In this document: positions 1 to 5,223 of the stretch, in pieces
How positions within the stretch are numbered: position 1 is the first letter of the stretch
Layout: the number at the start of each line of letters is the position of its first letter
Source: Candidatus Vogelbacteria bacterium
Lineage (GTDB): Bacteria; Patescibacteria; Paceibacteria; UBA9973; UBA12445
NCBI GenBank assembly: GCA_016201425.1
Contig: JACQCW010000014.1
Coordinates: 1 to 20,968 of the forward strand
Reading direction: 5' to 3'
DNA length: 20,968 bases
Made by a program: the position numbers and the translations under genes
Notes under the pieces: model-generated
Database searches by the model: none
The model's input: the letters and a program-made list of their open reading frames with translations, nothing else
Told to the model about the DNA's origin: nothing

Positions 1-268
1 TCTTATTATTTACTACAGAAGTTTTGGCTCTTGATCCTTTGGCACATTTCGAACAAAACAGCAAAACATTTGAAGCATCAATAGGTAACGCAACCGACAC
101 AACCTGACCCTTTTCCCCCTCCTTCCTCTTCTTCATGTGTTTCTTAACCATATTAACAGCCTCAACTAGTATTTTGCCAGTCTTAGGAAAAGACCTAAGG
201 ACTTTGGATTTCTTACCCTTATCCTTACCAGATAAAACTATTATGTTGTCTCCTTTCTTGATTGCCAT
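1..268 (-). CDS. rplX: 50S ribosomal protein L24 (uL24), partial at window edge
   Basis: The frame opens at an ATG at 266-268 and runs without a stop off the left edge, giving about 89 residues of a family usually near 100, so only the C-terminal end is missing. The N-terminus (MAIKKGDNIIVLSGKDKGK) is the KOW-type start of uL24, which binds 23S rRNA early in large-subunit assembly. A CSKC pair near the visible end fits the small zinc-ribbon-like motif of many L24 proteins, although the second half of such a motif cannot be seen here. It follows rplN by 7 nt and is the last visible gene of the ribosomal operon. No Shine-Dalgarno sequence is visible; the upstream stretch is A/T-rich and overlaps the end of rplN closely. 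Confidence 0.95.
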   Translation of the reverse strand, partial: MAIKKGDNIIVLSGKDKGKKSKVLRSFPKTGKILVEAVNMVKKHMKKRKEGEKGQVVSVALPIDASNVLLFCSKCAKGSRAKTSVVNNK

Positions 269-275
269 TTTATTT

Positions 276-647
276 CTAGATTATTTCTGGAGCTAATGAT
301 GCTATCTTCTGATAGCCGAGATCCGCTATCTCTCTTGGAATAGGACCAAATATTCTCGCCCCGAGCGGCTCCTTCTTCTTACGATCAATTATAACCACAG
401 CATTGTCGTCAAACCTGACATAACTACCATCCTTTCTTCTAAAAGGCGCCTTCTGTCTTACTACAAGACCACTCAGAACGTCCTTCTTCTTAACCTGTTT
501 TCGTGGTTCAGCGACTTGAACAGAAAGCACGACAACGTCACCTATTCTGGCATATCTCTTTTTCGATCCGCCGAGCACTTTAAAAATACGTCCAATTTTG
601 GCTCCGGTATTATCTGCTATTTTTACTAATGCCCTAGGCTGCAACAT
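276..647 (-). CDS. rplN: 50S ribosomal protein L14 (uL14)
   Basis: The 123-residue product is full length for uL14, a core large-subunit protein at the subunit interface. The family signature is present throughout: VKIADNTGAK near the N-terminus, VLGGSKKRYARIGD at about residues 24-37, and the C-terminal GARIFGPIPREI and KIASLAPEII. The start MLQPRALVKIADNTG fits the usual MIQ...LKVADNTG. The gene lies 9 nt after rpsQ and 7 nt before rplX, as in the classical S10/spc order (S17-L14-L24). The start is preceded by A/T-rich sequence without an evident Shine-Dalgarno motif, so translation is probably coupled to or helped by the unstructured leader. Nothing in the sequence is aberrant. Confidence 0.98.
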   Translation of the reverse strand: MLQPRALVKIADNTGAKIGRIFKVLGGSKKRYARIGDVVVLSVQVAEPRKQVKKKDVLSGLVVRQKAPFRRKDGSYVRFDDNAVVIIDRKKKEPLGARIFGPIPREIADLGYQKIASLAPEII

Positions 648-656
648 AAATTTATA

Positions 657-932
657 TTAAATCTTTTTTCCGTTAATCTCGACAACCATAAAGGATTTGT
701 CGCGAGATAACGGTCTGCACGATCGTATGGTAACTTTATCGCCAACCTTCGCAACACCGCCTTCATCGTGAGCCTTATATTTCTTGATTCTCGTAATAAA
801 CTTCTGATACTTTGGATGCTTGATATACCTCTTGACCAAGACCAAAGCTGTTTTTTGCATCTTATCGGAAACCACGACACCATTAAGTGTCTTCAAATTC
901 TTTTGTTCAGTTTTGGCTGATACTTTTTTCAT
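657..932 (-). CDS. rpsQ: 30S ribosomal protein S17 (uS17)
   Basis: This 91-residue protein is a full-length uS17, an OB-fold protein that binds 16S rRNA early in small-subunit assembly. The diagnostic core is LNGVVVSDKMQKTALVLVKR at about residues 15-34, followed by HPKYQKFITRIKKYKAHDE, the VGDKVTIRSCRPLSRDK motif and a terminal VVEI strand. It has a slightly extended lysine-rich N-terminus (MKKVSAKTEQKNLKT). It sits between rpmC (4 nt gap) and rplN (9 nt gap) in the expected order. The region before the ATG is purine/A-rich (AAAAAG) but has no true Shine-Dalgarno sequence. Confidence 0.98.
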   Translation of the reverse strand: MKKVSAKTEQKNLKTLNGVVVSDKMQKTALVLVKRYIKHPKYQKFITRIKKYKAHDEGGVAKVGDKVTIRSCRPLSRDKSFMVVEINGKKI

Positions 933-936
933 CTTT

Positions 937-1119
937 TTATTTTTGTCTTAAAAAGGTTATCGCTCTTGCTACATCCTTTCTTGTTGTTCTAGCTTCTTTG
1001 ATATTCTTAACACGACTTCCGGACACGCCAAATCTAAAATTTTTAAGAGTATCCCTCTTATCTTTCAACAGTGTCTCAAGCTCCGCCTTTGTCTTATTTT
1101 TTATGTCTGCTTTCTTCAT
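937..1119 (-). CDS. rpmC: 50S ribosomal protein L29 (uL29)
   Basis: The 60-residue product is full length for uL29, a two-helix protein near the peptide exit tunnel that serves as part of the docking area for nascent-chain factors. The family pattern is visible: ADIKNKTKAELETLLKDKRDTLKNFRFGVSGSRVKN, then a second helix IKEARTTRKDVARAITFLRQK. The position between rplP and rpsQ is the standard one. A sequence AAGGG directly abuts the ATG, which is too close for a normal Shine-Dalgarno interaction. The 42 nt between this gene and rplP is one of the longest gaps in the operon but contains no recognisable feature. Confidence 0.97.
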   Translation of the reverse strand: MKKADIKNKTKAELETLLKDKRDTLKNFRFGVSGSRVKNIKEARTTRKDVARAITFLRQK

Positions 1120-1161
1120 CCCTTAAGAAATTAAACTAATACACTTACTATACAAAGTCAA

Positions 1162-1581
1162 CTATCCTCTTCTTACTATCTTAGTACGCACTGGCAACTT
1201 ATCTGAAGCTCTCGCCAAACTCTCCAGGGCCGTTGCGTCGTCAACGCCATCAATTTCGAACAACATTCTTCCTGCATAAACCTCAAAACAATACCCTTCT
1301 GGGTCTCCCTTGCCTTTTCCCATTGGAACCTCTGGAGGCTTGGATGTGAATGGTCGGTCAGGGAAAATTCTAATCCAGATCTTTCCTGTTTTCTTGATGG
1401 CTCGACTCATGGCCTTTCGCGCAGCTTCGATCTGATTTGATGTTATTCGGGCATAATCGAGAGACTTAATACCAAAAGAACCGAAGGCCAGTGTTGTGCC
1501 TCGCGTTTCCACCTTAACCTTATCGGGATTCCTTCTGGTGGACTGCCACTTTCTGTGTTTAACTTTCTTGGGGATAAGCAT
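1162..1581 (-). CDS. rplP: 50S ribosomal protein L16 (uL16)
   Basis: The 139-residue product is full length for uL16, which sits beside the A-site tRNA elbow and completes late 50S maturation. The start MLIPKKVKHRKWQ, the block ARITSNQIEAARKAMSRAIK at about residues 44-63, the motif KIWIRIFPDRPFTSKPPEVPMGKGKG and the final LPVRTKIV are all family hallmarks. The loop after MGKGKGDPEGY is the region that in other bacteria contains an arginine hydroxylated by RoxA; no roxA-like gene is in this window. It is 2 nt downstream of rpsC. No Shine-Dalgarno sequence is evident, so coupling with rpsC is likely. Confidence 0.98.
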   Translation of the reverse strand: MLIPKKVKHRKWQSTRRNPDKVKVETRGTTLAFGSFGIKSLDYARITSNQIEAARKAMSRAIKKTGKIWIRIFPDRPFTSKPPEVPMGKGKGDPEGYCFEVYAGRMLFEIDGVDDATALESLARASDKLPVRTKIVRRG

Positions 1582-1583
1582 GG

Positions 1584-2249
1584 TTATTTTTTAGCCTTTT
1601 CAAAAATTTCACCCTTATAAATCCAAACTTTTATTCCTATATCTCCGTAAGGGAGGTGGGCCTTTTCGCGAGCGAAATCAACATCAGCTCTAAGCGTTTG
1701 GAGCGGCAACCTACCGTTCTTGACCGTCTCAACTCTACTCATTTCTGCGCCACCGAGCCTTCCCGACATGGTTATCTTTACACCCTTAGCCTCTCTGTTA
1801 GCCATAGTCTTCTCTACCGCTTGTTTCATCACACGCATAAAAGGTAATCGCTTCTCCAAACCTTCTGCACACATCTGGCCGACAATTGAAGCCGAAGTCT
1901 CTGGAAATCGTATCTCTTCAATCTCAATTTTGACATCCTTAGGAACAGAAATCTTTAGCCTCTTTAATTTTTTTACTATCTCATCCTTAATCTTAGTTGT
2001 GCCCTCACCACTCCTGCCAATAATCATTCCCGGTCGGGATGTCTTAATTATTATCTTTAAAGAATTGCTTCCTCTTTCGATCTCTATTCCACCAACGTAG
2101 TGACCGTGCAAACGCTTATCCAAAAATTCTCTAATTGTGACGTCTGATTTTAAAAACTGCTGATATTTACCGGGGACACCAAACCACCTTGACTTCCAGT
2201 CTCTTATAATTCCTAATCTATGTGAATATGGATGAACGCTGTGGGACAT
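1584..2249 (-). CDS. rpsC: 30S ribosomal protein S3 (uS3)
   Basis: The 221-residue product is a full uS3, which forms part of the mRNA entry channel. It contains an N-terminal KH domain with the GxxG loop in PGMIIGRSGEGTTKIKDEI at about residues 73-91, and the C-terminal S3 domain with GVKITMSGRLGGAEMSRVE and HLPYGDIGIKVWIYKGE. The N-terminus MSHSVHPYSHRLGIIRDW replaces the usual MGQKVNPxGFRLG, a variation I associate with Parcubacteria. The C-terminal tail is short (IFEKAKK). It is separated from rplV by 1 nt and from rplP by 2 nt. The ATG is preceded by an A-rich sequence with no Shine-Dalgarno motif. Confidence 0.98.
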   Translation of the reverse strand: MSHSVHPYSHRLGIIRDWKSRWFGVPGKYQQFLKSDVTIREFLDKRLHGHYVGGIEIERGSNSLKIIIKTSRPGMIIGRSGEGTTKIKDEIVKKLKRLKISVPKDVKIEIEEIRFPETSASIVGQMCAEGLEKRLPFMRVMKQAVEKTMANREAKGVKITMSGRLGGAEMSRVETVKNGRLPLQTLRADVDFAREKAHLPYGDIGIKVWIYKGEIFEKAKK

Positions 2250-2250
2250 T

Positions 2251-2613
2251 TTATTTATTCTTTGTTCCCGACGTTTCAGACGGGATTCCTAATACTAACT
2301 TAACACTGCTCGTCTTTCTTCTAATGGGGAATGATCGGCCGAAGGCTCTTGCTCTACCCCTCTTCATAACAACGCCGCCATCGACTCTTGCCTCCTTGAT
2401 ATACAAATCTGCCTGATCCAACTTAAAATTATTCTTTGCGTTCGCGATCGCGGACTTAACAAGCTTGATCATTGGAAGAGATCCTCTCTTTGCAGAAACC
2501 GCGAGTATTGCCAGGGCAACATCCACTTTCTTACCCTTAATCAAATTTGCCAAAAGCCTCACCTTCCTTGGTGACTGGTTGTATCTATTCAATTCTGCAT
2601 TTATTGCTGTCAT
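2251..2613 (-). CDS. rplV: 50S ribosomal protein L22 (uL22)
   Basis: The 120-residue product is a full uL22, whose long beta hairpin lines the peptide exit tunnel. Visible landmarks are YNQSPRKVRLLANLIKGKKVDVALAIL at about residues 11-37, VKSAIANAKNN, and the hairpin region VDGGVVMKRGRARAFGRSFPIRRKTSSVKLVL, which carries the RGRA-RxxPIRRKTSHI-type signature. A short polar tail (GIPSETSGTKNK) follows. The gene is 2 nt downstream of rpsS and 1 nt upstream of rpsC, in the standard order. The start ATG is embedded in the end of the rpsS region, so translational coupling is likely. Confidence 0.98.
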   Translation of the reverse strand: MTAINAELNRYNQSPRKVRLLANLIKGKKVDVALAILAVSAKRGSLPMIKLVKSAIANAKNNFKLDQADLYIKEARVDGGVVMKRGRARAFGRSFPIRRKTSSVKLVLGIPSETSGTKNK

Positions 2614-2615
2614 GC

Positions 2616-2975
2616 TTATTTCTTAGCTGCGCCTGCGGCTGGTCCAGCAACCTCGGCCTTAGCCGACTTAGCGGCGGCGATTTCGGCCTCCTTCTTCTTT
2701 GTCTCAAGTTCTTTCTGCATCTTTCCTCCGTGCTTAATGAACTTTCTTGTTGGAGCGAACTCGCCAAGCCTGTGAACAACCATCTCCTCAGTGACTCTTA
2801 CCTCTAGATGTGCTCTGCCATTATGAACGCCAAAAAGAAACCCCACCATCTCAGGAGATATCTGACAGCTTCGTGCCCAAGTTTTGATCATAGGCGCCTC
2901 TTCAGGCTTCTTGCCAGCTATTTTCTTTAATAGCCTATCATCAACATATGGACCTTTCTTTAGCGATCTTGCCAT
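2616..2975 (-). CDS. rpsS: 30S ribosomal protein S19 (uS19) with Ala/Lys-rich tail
   Basis: The start at 2973-2975 gives [16 protein letters not shown], the canonical uS19 N-terminus; an in-frame ATG at 3006-3008 would add 11 unlikely residues and lies in a hairpin loop of the leader. uS19 binds near the head of the 30S subunit with S13. The core motifs [27 protein letters not shown] and [15 protein letters not shown] are present. The product is 119 residues against about 92 in most bacteria; the excess is a C-terminal charged helix and an Ala/Lys/Gly-rich tail (about residues 92-119). It is the first gene of this operon; rplB, which normally precedes it, is replaced by a promoter and a divergent gene. 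Confidence 0.97.
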   Translation of the reverse strand: MARSLKKGPYVDDRLLKKIAGKKPEEAPMIKTWARSCQISPEMVGFLFGVHNGRAHLEVRVTEEMVVHRLGEFAPTRKFIKHGGKMQKELETKKKEAEIAAAKSAKAEVAGPAAGAAKK

Positions 2976-2995
2976 AAAAATATTTATATAAAAAC

Positions 2996-3017
2996 GTTGA
3001 TCCCTCATAGGGACAAC
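2996..3017 (-). promoter_or_regulatory. 5'-terminal hairpin of the rpsS operon leader
   Basis: GTTG at 2996-2999 pairs with CAAC at 3014-3017 and TCCCT at 3001-3005 pairs with AGGGA at 3009-3013. There is one bulged base (3000) and a CAT loop (ATG on the mRNA). The expected transcription start of the upstream promoter is near 3018, so the stem would form the very 5' end of the mRNA. It could protect the transcript or be a ribosomal protein target; that is inference. Confidence 0.5.
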
Positions 3018-3024
3018 GAAGGCT

Positions 3025-3054
3025 ATACTAGCAAAAAACCCTTCCGCTTGTCAA
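3025..3054 (-). promoter_or_regulatory. Sigma70-type promoter of the rpsS operon
   Basis: On the minus strand a perfect -35 TTGACA (3049-3054) is followed after 18 bp by TAGTAT (3025-3030, four of six matches to the consensus -10). The predicted start near 3018 gives a leader of about 43 nt before rpsS. A weaker alternative is TATAAA at 2983-2988, 7 nt before the ATG, without a matching -35. The -35 overlaps a plus-strand TTGTCA at 3048-3053. Confidence 0.7.
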
Positions 3055-3061
3055 ATAATCT

Positions 3062-3089
3062 TTGAGATTAATATAAAAGAATGTAAAAT
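3062..3089 (+). promoter_or_regulatory. Promoter of the phosphoribosyltransferase-like gene, predicted leaderless
   Basis: TTGAGA (3062-3067), a 16 bp spacer and TAAAAT (3084-3089) lie 7 nt before the ATG at 3097, so transcription would start at or next to the start codon. A second possible promoter pairs TTGTCA (3048-3053, overlapping the opposite -35) with TATAAA (3072-3077), which would give a leader of roughly 13 nt. Both fit a gene with no Shine-Dalgarno sequence. Confidence 0.5.
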
Positions 3090-3096
3090 ATAGGCT

Positions 3097-3900
3097 ATGA
3101 ATAAAAGATTTGATCGCGCGGAATTACACGGCGTTGTTTTAGACAAACAAAAAGAAAGAAAATCTAGATCGCTAGAGGAGCTTTATGAAAAAGTCTTGAA
3201 AATTAAATGGCAAGTTTTAACAGAGGAAAACACAAGAGAAGTACTACTGCATTGGGCAAGGCAGGTTGTTGATTTCGCCAGAAACACCAATATAACCAAA
3301 GCTATTTTTATGGACAGGGGTGCAAGACCTCTGGTGTATCTATTCAAAACTTATTGGGATGTAAAAAATTTAGACGGAGGATATATGTCTCAACCTGAAA
3401 TCCTGTTTTTAGCACCAAGAAGTTTCACAGAGCCATCAGACACGAACACAAAAAAGATTAAAAAACATTTTGCAGAATCTGGGAACTGGGGTGGCCACGA
3501 AAAAGTTTTGGTTGTGGACGACTTCGTACAGGGTGGATCAACTGTTGATTCTGCAACTAAACTAATCGAACAAGCATTCCCAGGAACTATCGTCGCCGTA
3601 ACCGCCCCCTTTAACGGCGATGATACCAAGGCAATGTTTTCCACACAAGGAGGGCGCAGAGCTCCTTGGGATCGACCAAATGGAGCCGGGGGTGATGAAG
3701 AAGGAACAGAAAGTTTAACATTAGTAGAAAGAGAAGGTTTGTTTGTTAAGCGCCAAAAACCGCTCGATATTGATAGGGATAAGATTGCTAATTTTGATAA
3801 AAATAAAGAGGCTTACGAAAAATGGGCTGACTTGGCGAAAAATTTACGTTTAGAGATGCAAAAAATTGCACTTATGGACTTTAAATATGTGGAATATTAA
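3097..3900 (+). CDS. Type I phosphoribosyltransferase-fold protein
   Basis: The 267-residue protein has the PRPP-binding signature of type I phosphoribosyltransferases: KVLVVDDFVQGGSTVDSA at about residues 136-153, with the two acidic residues (D141, D142) and the GGST loop. An upstream FMDRGARPL at 71-79 fits the strand-loop that binds pyrophosphate in this fold. The 70-residue N-terminal helical region and the long C-terminal part (from about 175, rich in Lys/Glu) do not match any purine or pyrimidine salvage enzyme I know, so the base acceptor cannot be named. It could be a catalytic transferase or a regulator like PyrR. It stands alone, divergent from the ribosomal operon, with a predicted leaderless promoter. 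Assignment to the fold is fairly sure; the substrate is unknown. Confidence 0.75.
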   Translation: MNKRFDRAELHGVVLDKQKERKSRSLEELYEKVLKIKWQVLTEENTREVLLHWARQVVDFARNTNITKAIFMDRGARPLVYLFKTYWDVKNLDGGYMSQPEILFLAPRSFTEPSDTNTKKIKKHFAESGNWGGHEKVLVVDDFVQGGSTVDSATKLIEQAFPGTIVAVTAPFNGDDTKAMFSTQGGRRAPWDRPNGAGGDEEGTESLTLVEREGLFVKRQKPLDIDRDKIANFDKNKEAYEKWADLAKNLRLEMQKIALMDFKYVEY

Positions 3901-3940
3901 AAGATATTTTAGGGATTTAAAAATAGAAGCTAGGTTAATT

Positions 3941-3959
3941 TATGAGGTTCGACCTCCGA
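3941..3959 (+). repeat. REP palindrome, downstream copy (inverted)
   Basis: The 19-base sequence matches the reverse complement of the copy at 4679-4697 at 17 of 19 positions. The palindromic core GAGGT-TCG-ACCTC (3944-3956) can form a short hairpin. It lies between the phosphoribosyltransferase-like gene and the convergent end of the RAYT gene, in the opposite orientation to the two other copies. It may also act as a weak transcription barrier. Confidence 0.8.
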
Positions 3960-3970
3960 GACATAAGACC

Positions 3971-4648
3971 TTAATTGAAAAGTAAGCCAGAGATACCTTC
4001 ACCGTAATTTTTTAACAGCCTATCCAACGTTTCTTTGTGTTCTATTATTTCCCCCAGATTTTCTTTGATAGCCAGGAAATCTAACACTGAAGGAAAATTC
4101 TTTTTGTCTATAAAATCGAGGTAACTCGACCAACGATAATTTTCTAAAAAATCTTTTGTGGCAACGTAATCATTTATACCAAACTCCTTCCATTTACTTT
4201 GAAAAGTGTCGACAGGATTGAGATGTATATAGTTCACTAATGTTTCTAGATATTTTTCATCATCAACAAACTTACTTTTGAATTTTCCTTGAAAGAGAGC
4301 TCCTGTTCGTTCATTCTTAACATTAAAATACATTGTATATCCAGTGGCTAATTTTTGTATAAACTTACTAATACCACAATCTTTCCTCTGTTGAATAAGT
4401 AAGTGGAAATGATTGGGCATCAATGCATAACAGAAAATATTAACAAGCCTTTCCCGATCTTTAATATCGTAGGTCGAACCTCCGACTATTGGATTATCTA
4501 TCTTTTCGAGTGACTCAACGTCATTGCAAGCATACAAATAGTGTATAAAGCGAAAGTAATCCTGATCATCTAAAAAAATATCTCTTTTATCGGTACCACG
4601 ATTATATATGTGATAAATACCGTCTTCTATAAATTCTGGTCTTGTCAT
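3971..4648 (-). CDS. REP-associated tyrosine transposase (RAYT, Y1 HUH family)
   Basis: The 225-residue protein is a single-domain Y1 transposase of the TnpA_REP type, which nicks single-stranded REP hairpins. The HUH metal-binding motif is MPNHFHLL at residues 77-84 (H80, H82). The nucleophile is a Tyr in ATGYTMYFN (Y104 or Y107). YHIYNRGTDKRDIF at 12-25, GALFQGKFKS at 116-125 and YIHLNPV at 140-146 are family blocks. The gene is flanked by inverted REP palindromes and contains a third, which encodes residues 55-61 (VGGSTYD) in a variable linker. No frameshift or stop interrupts it, so it may be active. An extended -10 lies 6 nt before the ATG. Confidence 0.93.
   Translation of the reverse strand: MTRPEFIEDGIYHIYNRGTDKRDIFLDDQDYFRFIHYLYACNDVESLEKIDNPIVGGSTYDIKDRERLVNIFCYALMPNHFHLLIQQRKDCGISKFIQKLATGYTMYFNVKNERTGALFQGKFKSKFVDDEKYLETLVNYIHLNPVDTFQSKWKEFGINDYVATKDFLENYRWSSYLDFIDKKNFPSVLDFLAIKENLGEIIEHKETLDRLLKNYGEGISGLLFN
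4467..4485 (-). repeat. REP palindrome inside the RAYT coding sequence
   Basis: This stretch matches the upstream REP copy (4679-4697) at 18 of 19 bases and in the same orientation. It is translated as residues 55-61 (VGGSTYD) of the transposase, between the N-terminal block and the HUH motif, and keeps the reading frame open. Confidence 0.85.
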
Positions 4649-4654
4649 CTAGAC

Positions 4655-4663
4655 ATCTTAGCA
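4655..4663 (-). promoter_or_regulatory. Extended -10 promoter of the RAYT gene, predicted leaderless
   Basis: On the minus strand TGC-TAAGAT (4655-4663) has the TGn extension directly in front of a -10-like hexamer, which ends 6 nt before the ATG at 4648. The transcript would start at or next to the start codon. No Shine-Dalgarno sequence is present, which agrees. The -10 hexamer matches consensus at only four of six positions. Confidence 0.4.
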
Positions 4664-4677
4664 CAGTATCCTTATTT

Positions 4678-4698
4678 ATCGGAGGTCGAACCTCCGAT
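4678..4698 (-). repeat. REP palindrome, upstream copy
   Basis: Nine-base arms (4678-4686 and 4690-4698) flank a CGA loop; the core 19-mer is 4679-4697. This is the best palindrome of the three copies. It lies between the stop of the GNAT gene and the RAYT start and may double as a terminator-like hairpin for the operon that ends at 4706, although no T-tract follows closely enough to be convincing. Confidence 0.88.
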
Positions 4699-4705
4699 TT
4701 TAAAA

Positions 4706-5221
4706 TTACAAATATTCTCGGGCGAAAAGCCTCATTCTCTCCATATTGTGAAACTTGCCATTGACGATATACTCGTCTTCCAAAAGACCCTCTTTCTTAA
4801 AAGCAAACTTTTTATACAGCTCGCGCGCTCTGTTATTCTCCTCAAGAAACACCAGCCATAATTTATTGAGCTTTAATTCCCTAAAGGCATAATTGATTAT
4901 TGCGGCCAGTGCTGCCTTGCCATAACCCTTTCCCTGCTGATCATTCACTATTATTATACTCAGACGACCGACTTTGGCCGGGGCATAAATTTGATTGATG
5001 CCAACTTGACCAATATATACTTTGCTCATTTCATCAAAAACAGAGAACACTCGATCCGTTTTACTTAGAACTAGCTTTTCTAAAAACGCTTTTTCTTCAT
5101 CTTCCGTTGTCGTTCCAGTAAAAGCTGTAAAATTTTGTCTGACATTCGGATCGTTAATCCAATTCATAATATAGTACAAGTGCGTCAGTGAAACAGGAAC
5201 CAGTTTGATTAGTTGCTTCAT
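4706..5221 (-). CDS. GNAT family N-acetyltransferase (RimJ/RimL-like)
   Basis: The 171-residue protein has the full GNAT fold. The acetyl-CoA pyrophosphate loop is QQGKGYGKAAL at residues 95-105 (Q/RxxGxG/A motif), preceded by the strand GRLSIIIVND. Motif B is FLEENNRARELYKKFAFKKEG at 125-145. The N-terminal LVPVSLTHLYYIMNWINDPNVRQNF is typical of the RimJ/RimL subgroup, which acetylates protein N-termini, but also of enzymes acting on small amines or sugars, so the substrate is undetermined. It is the last gene of the operon beginning at 8771, with 2 nt between its ATG and the stop of the HEAT-kinase gene, so it is probably translationally coupled. No Shine-Dalgarno sequence is seen. Confidence 0.9.
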   Translation of the reverse strand: MKQLIKLVPVSLTHLYYIMNWINDPNVRQNFTAFTGTTTEDEEKAFLEKLVLSKTDRVFSVFDEMSKVYIGQVGINQIYAPAKVGRLSIIIVNDQQGKGYGKAALAAIINYAFRELKLNKLWLVFLEENNRARELYKKFAFKKEGLLEDEYIVNGKFHNMERMRLFAREYL

Positions 5222-5223
5222 GG

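Noticed and set aside
2976..3008. Longer S19 beginning at ATG 3006-3008
   Set aside because: The added residues ([11 protein letters not shown]) do not belong to the family, and the ATG lies in the loop of a predicted leader hairpin.
4610..4861. Plus-strand open frame over the RAYT start and GNAT end
   Set aside because: It is antisense to two well-supported genes and runs across the REP palindrome; no family features.
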